Shown here: piece after piece, positions 60,413-64,000 of the stretch
Layout of the letters: every line of letters starts with the position of its first letter
Numbering within the stretch: the first letter of the stretch is position 1
Origin: Prescottella equi
GTDB taxonomy: Bacteria > Actinomycetota > Actinomycetes > Mycobacteriales > Mycobacteriaceae
DNA: 64,000 bases
NCBI RefSeq assembly: GCF_020171745.1
Contig: NZ_JAIVAH010000005.1
Coordinates: forward strand, 173,595-237,594
Direction of reading: 5' to 3'
Translations under genes and position numbers: made by a program
The notes under the pieces: model-generated
The model's input: only the letters and a program-made list of their open reading frames with translations
The model's database searches: none
What the model was told of the DNA's origin: nothing

Positions 60413-61477
60413 ATGACAGACATTGCAGTCGTCGGCTTCGCACAGGCCCCACATGTGCGCGAGACCAGCGGCACCACCAACGGTGTCGAGATGCTGGTCC
60501 CCTGTTTCCAGGAGCTGTACTCCGACCTCGGAATCACCAAGTCCGACATCGGGTTCTGGTGTTCCGGTTCCTCCGACTACCTGGCCGGACGCTCGTTCTC
60601 GTTCATTTCGGCGATCGACTCGATCGGCGCCGTGCCGCCGATCAACGAGTCGCACGTCGAGATGGACGCGGCATGGGCGCTGTACGAAGCCTGGGTCAAG
60701 CTCATGACCGGCGAGGTCGACACCGCCCTCGTGTACGGCTTCGGCAAGTCCTCCGCCGGCAACCTCCGCCAGATCCTCGCGATGCAGATGGATCCGTACC
60801 TGGTCTCGCCGCTGTGGCCGGACTCGGTCTCGGTCGCGGGCCTGCAGGCCCGTCTCGGCCTGGACGCCGGCAAGTGGACGGCCGAGGAGATGGCGGCCAT
60901 CGCTCAGCGCAGCCGCGCCGCCGCGAAGTCCAACCCCGACGCCCAGATCTCCGGTGACGTCGACATCGAGGCGCTGCTCGCGTCCGAGTACGTCGCGGAC
61001 CCCCTGCGGGCCCACGACTGTGCGCCGATCACCGACGGTGCGGCCGCGATCATCCTGGCCCGCGGCGACCGTGCCCGCGAACTGTGCGAGCGCCCGGCAT
61101 GGATCACCGGCATCGAGCACCGGATCGACTCCCCCAACATCGGTTCGCGCGACCTGACGACGTCGCCGTCGACGGCATCGGCAGCGCGCGCCGCAACCGG
61201 CGGCGACGTGTCGAACATCGACGTCGCCGAGCTGCACGCGCCGTTCACGCACCAGGAGATCATCCTGCGCGAGGCGATCGGCCTCACCGACGCCACCACG
61301 ATCAACCCGTCGGGTGGCCCCCTCACCGGCAACCCGATGTTCTCCGGCGGTCTCGAGCGCATCGGCCACGCGGCCCGCTCGATCATGAGCGGCGACGCGC
61401 AGCGCGTCCTCGCCCACGCCACCAGTGGCCCTGTGCTGCAGCAGAACCTGGTCGCCGTCATGGAAGGACGCAACTGA
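60413..61477 (+). CDS. ltp4: Ltp4 thiolase-like steroid aldolase
   Basis: The 354-residue protein has the SCP2-thiolase fold: a start MTDIAVVGFAQAPH, DCAPITDGAAAIILA, and the late LHAPFTHQEIILREA and NPSGGPLTGNPMFSGGLERI. Where thiolases have the nucleophilic Cys it reads VEMDAAWAL (82-90), so it cannot act as a thiolase. The length equals Rv3522. Ltp3 and Ltp4 were reported as essential for C24-branched sterol side-chain degradation in R. rhodochrous, most likely as retro-aldolases. It lies 13 bp after the DUF35 gene and 1 bp before ltp3. Confidence 0.9.
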   Translation: MTDIAVVGFAQAPHVRETSGTTNGVEMLVPCFQELYSDLGITKSDIGFWCSGSSDYLAGRSFSFISAIDSIGAVPPINESHVEMDAAWALYEAWVKLMTGEVDTALVYGFGKSSAGNLRQILAMQMDPYLVSPLWPDSVSVAGLQARLGLDAGKWTAEEMAAIAQRSRAAAKSNPDAQISGDVDIEALLASEYVADPLRAHDCAPITDGAAAIILARGDRARELCERPAWITGIEHRIDSPNIGSRDLTTSPSTASAARAATGGDVSNIDVAELHAPFTHQEIILREAIGLTDATTINPSGGPLTGNPMFSGGLERIGHAARSIMSGDAQRVLAHATSGPVLQQNLVAVMEGRN

Positions 61478-61478
61478 T

Positions 61479-62654
61479 ATGGCCAAGCAACTCGCCGCCG
61501 TCCTCGGCACCGGCCAGACGTACTACGTCGCCAAGCGTCACGATGTCACGATGGCCGGCATGGTCCGCGAGGCGATCGACCGCGCGATGGCCGACGCCCA
61601 GGTGGGCTGGGACGACATCGACGCCATCGTCATCGGCAAGGCCCCCGACCTGTTCGAGGGCTCGATGATGCCGGAGCTCGCGATGTCGGATGCGCTGGGC
61701 GCTCACGGTAAGCCGCTGCTGCGCGTGCACACCGCCGGCTCGGTCGGCGCCTCGACCGGCAACGTCGCGGCCAGCCTGGTGCAGGCCGGCGTGCACAAGC
61801 GGGTGCTCGCGGTGTCGTGGGAGAAGCAGTCCGAGTCCAACGCGATGTGGGCACTGTCCACGCCGGTGCCGTTCACGATGCCGGTCGGCGCGGGTGCCGG
61901 TGGCTTCTTCGCACCGCACGTGCGCTCGTACATCCGCCGCTCGGGCGCCCCCGACCACATCGGCGCGATGGTGGCCGTGAAGGATCGCCGGAACGGCGCG
62001 CTGAACCCGTACGCGCACCTCAAGCAGTCCGACATCACCGTCGAGTCGGTGATGGCTTCCCAGATGCTGTGGGACCCCATCCGTTTCGACGAGACGTGCC
62101 CGTCGTCGGACGGCGCGTGCGCGATCGTGATCGGCAACGAGGCCGCTGCGGAGGAGGTCGTCTCGGGTGGCCGCAAGGTCGCGTGGATCCACGCGACCGC
62201 GATGCGCACCGAGCCGCTGTCGTACGCCGGCCGCAACGTCGCGAACCCGCAGGCCGGCCGCGACGCCTCGGCCGCACTGTGGAAGGCCGCGGGCATCACC
62301 GACCCGCTCACCGAGATCGACGAGGCCGAGATCTACGTGCCGTTCTCGTGGTTCGAGCCGATGTGGCTCGAGAACCTCGGGTTCGTGCCGGAGGGCGAGG
62401 GCTGGAAGTTCACCGAGGCCGGGGAGACCGCGATCGGCGGGCGACTGCCGGTCAACGCGTCGGGTGGCGTGCTCTCGTCCAACCCGATCGGCGCCTCCGG
62501 CATGATCCGCTACGCCGAGTCGGCGATGCAGGTCATGGAGCGCGCCGGTGACCACCAGGTCGACAGCGTCCGAAAGGCGTTCGGCCACGCCTACGGTGGC
62601 GGCTCGCAGTACTTCGCGATGTGGGTGGTCGGCGCCGACCGTCCGACCAACTAG
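61479..62654 (+). CDS. ltp3: Ltp3 thiolase-like steroid aldolase
   Basis: The 391-residue SCP2-thiolase-like protein has HTAGSVGAS (84-92) where a thiolase Cys would sit, so it also lacks the nucleophile. It keeps CPSSDGACAIVIGN, AEIYVPFSWFEPMWLE, NASGGVLSSNPIGASG and the final HAYGGGSQYFAMWV. It corresponds to Rv3523. With Ltp4 and the DUF35 protein it probably forms one complex that cleaves a carbon-carbon bond of the branched side chain. Confidence 0.9.
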   Translation: MAKQLAAVLGTGQTYYVAKRHDVTMAGMVREAIDRAMADAQVGWDDIDAIVIGKAPDLFEGSMMPELAMSDALGAHGKPLLRVHTAGSVGASTGNVAASLVQAGVHKRVLAVSWEKQSESNAMWALSTPVPFTMPVGAGAGGFFAPHVRSYIRRSGAPDHIGAMVAVKDRRNGALNPYAHLKQSDITVESVMASQMLWDPIRFDETCPSSDGACAIVIGNEAAAEEVVSGGRKVAWIHATAMRTEPLSYAGRNVANPQAGRDASAALWKAAGITDPLTEIDEAEIYVPFSWFEPMWLENLGFVPEGEGWKFTEAGETAIGGRLPVNASGGVLSSNPIGASGMIRYAESAMQVMERAGDHQVDSVRKAFGHAYGGGSQYFAMWVVGADRPTN

Positions 62655-62668
62655 GAGAGGTTCCCACC

Positions 62669-63532
62669 ATGAAGTTCACAGTCGGCATCGCGATGAGCCC
62701 GCTGGACCAGTTGACCGCCCTGGCACAGACCGCTGAGGAGTGTGGTTTCGCGAACATCGCGCTGCCCGACTCCCTGTTCTTCATGGAGACGGCCGCCGCG
62801 GACTACCCGTACACCCCCGACGGCTCGCGCATGTGGAATGCCGAGACGCCGTGGGTGGACCCGTTGATCGCGGCGGCCGCGATGGGCGCCGTCACGAGCA
62901 CCATCGGCTTCTACACCAACGTCCTCAAGCTCGGCTCCCGCAATCCTCTGCTGCTGGCGCGGCAGGTGGGTTCGGTGGCGAACCTGACCGGCAACCGGTT
63001 CGGCTTCGGCGTCGGAATCGGTTGGGCGCCCGAGGAGTTCGAGTGGTGCGGCGCCCCCTACAAGAAGCGTGGCGCCCGCGTCGACGAGATGATCGAGATC
63101 ATCAAGCTGGTGCTGGACGGCGGCATGGTCGAGTACCACGGCGAGTTCTTCGACTTCGACCGCCTGCAGATGAGCCCGGCACCGAGCAAGCCGGTGCCGT
63201 TCTACGTGGGCGGCCACACCGAGGTCGCGCTCAAGCGCGCGGCCCGGATCGGTGACGGCTGGACGTCGGCGATGATGAAGTTCGACGACCTCGTCTCGAC
63301 GATGGCCCGGCTCGACGAGCTGCGCGCCGAATACGGCCGCGCCGACCTGCCTTTCGAGATCCAGGCGGTGTGCATCGACCGGTTCGGCAAGGACGGTTAC
63401 GCGGAGATGGCCGAGGCCGGCATCACCGACAGCATCGTGATCCCGTGGATCTTCGACGGACTCGGATTCGACGCGCCGCTCGAGGCCAAGCAGGACTCGA
63501 TGCGCAAGTTCGCCGATCAGTACATCCACTAG
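62669..63532 (+). CDS. LLM-class F420-dependent oxidoreductase
   Basis: The 287-residue luciferase-like protein begins MKFTVGIAMSPLDQL and has TIGFYTNVLKLGSRNPLLLARQ, GNRFGFGVGIGWAPEEFEWCG and PVPFYVGGHTEVALKRAARIGDGW, as in F420-dependent enzymes of the Rv2161c type. AGGAGAGG lies upstream. It is the fourth gene of the DUF35-ltp4-ltp3 operon, so it probably acts on a sterol-derived CoA ester; the exact step is unknown. Confidence 0.85.
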   Translation: MKFTVGIAMSPLDQLTALAQTAEECGFANIALPDSLFFMETAAADYPYTPDGSRMWNAETPWVDPLIAAAAMGAVTSTIGFYTNVLKLGSRNPLLLARQVGSVANLTGNRFGFGVGIGWAPEEFEWCGAPYKKRGARVDEMIEIIKLVLDGGMVEYHGEFFDFDRLQMSPAPSKPVPFYVGGHTEVALKRAARIGDGWTSAMMKFDDLVSTMARLDELRAEYGRADLPFEIQAVCIDRFGKDGYAEMAEAGITDSIVIPWIFDGLGFDAPLEAKQDSMRKFADQYIH

Positions 63533-63542
63533 GGAGCCGAGT

Positions 63543-63962
63543 ATGACGACCACCGGAACCGAGCATCCCGCGCGTGTCGCCGCGAAGGCGTCGCAGTCCG
63601 CCGCGAGCGGAAAGCGCAAGGAGGAGTGGCTCGATCTGTTCGCCGAGGACGGCTGGGTCGAGGACCCGGTCGGCCCGTCGGGCTTCGATCCCGAGGGCAA
63701 GGGCCATCACGGCCGCGAGGCGATCTCGAAGTTCTACGACATGACGATCGCCAACACCGATTCGCTCGAGTTCATCGTGAACGACTCGCTGGTGTGCGGT
63801 GACGAGAACGTCAACATCGGCTCGATCCGCACGGTCATCGCCGGCAACCAGGTCGACGCCGAGGGTGTGTTCATCTACCGCGTCAACGCGGAGGGCAAGC
63901 TGCAGTCGCTGCGCGCCTTCTGGGAGGTCGAGCGGGCGATGAAGACGCTGAAGAAGCTCTGA
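63543..63962 (+). CDS. SnoaL/ketosteroid-isomerase-like protein
   Basis: The 139-residue NTF2-fold protein has the pattern of ketosteroid-isomerase-like proteins: EWLDLFAEDGWVEDPVGPSGFDPEGKGHHGREAISKFYD, then strands ending in LQSLRAFWEVERAM. It starts 10 bp after the LLM gene and closes the visible operon. The placement suggests an isomerase or hydratase on a steroid intermediate. The last 38 bp of the window hold no gene. Confidence 0.85.
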   Translation: MTTTGTEHPARVAAKASQSAASGKRKEEWLDLFAEDGWVEDPVGPSGFDPEGKGHHGREAISKFYDMTIANTDSLEFIVNDSLVCGDENVNIGSIRTVIAGNQVDAEGVFIYRVNAEGKLQSLRAFWEVERAMKTLKKL

Positions 63963-64000
63963 GCTTCTCCCCGGAACACGAAAGTGGGGCGGTCACCGAT

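Overview
The window is high-GC actinobacterial DNA, most likely from Rhodococcus or a close mycolic-acid relative. The evidence is a complete mce4-type operon with the cholesterol side-chain genes around it, IdeR/DtxR-type iron boxes, KstR-type operators, frequent GTG and TTG starts, and a gene order that, from memory, follows the otsA-mce4-fadE26/27-fadD17-fadD19-echA19-ltp4-ltp3 block of Mycobacterium tuberculosis. No rRNA, CRISPR array, insertion sequence or phage gene was seen.

Positions 1-4046 are ordinary chromosome: an MmgE/PrpD protein, a 61-residue orphan, tRNA-Thr(TGT), an NTF2-like protein and a ThrE-type amino-acid exporter. Positions 4061-24540 form a hydroxamate siderophore locus. 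It has an MbtH protein, an N5-ornithine monooxygenase, a 5572-residue NRPS with order C-A-T-E / C-A-T-E / C-A-T / C-A-T / C, an alpha/beta-hydrolase and an N-formyltransferase. Three iron boxes control these transcription units. The adenylation pocket codes read as formyl-hydroxyornithine, Ser (atypical), hydroxyornithine and an unassigned fourth residue. The architecture matches what I remember of the erythrochelin synthetase, but two condensation domains (the third and the terminal one) have lost the catalytic histidine, so chain building and release are not standard.

Positions 24557-29924 hold an Imm1-like gene, an unknown gene, a secreted metallophosphoesterase, a Tat-exported PI-PLC, a secreted tyrosine phosphatase and an acidic unknown protein. 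Positions 29921-33393 encode a two-subunit ABC exporter whose nucleotide-binding domains are degenerate in a complementary way, leaving one intact ATP site. A small conserved-looking ORF and otsA follow.

Positions 35339-63962 are a sterol uptake and catabolism block. yrbE4AB-mce4ABCDEF plus two Mce-associated proteins import the sterol. Hsd4A, a ferredoxin, FadE26/FadE27, FadD17, FadD19, EchA19, a nitronate-monooxygenase-like protein, a thiolase, an SDR, two LLM-class oxidoreductases, a DUF35 protein, Ltp4/Ltp3 and a SnoaL-like protein act on the side chain or are placed with those that do. Operators of the form TnnAACnnGTTnnA lie in front of yrbE4A, hsd4A, fdxD/fadE26, fadD19/echA19 and the LLM/DUF35 pair. 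Convergent units are separated by strong perfect hairpins.
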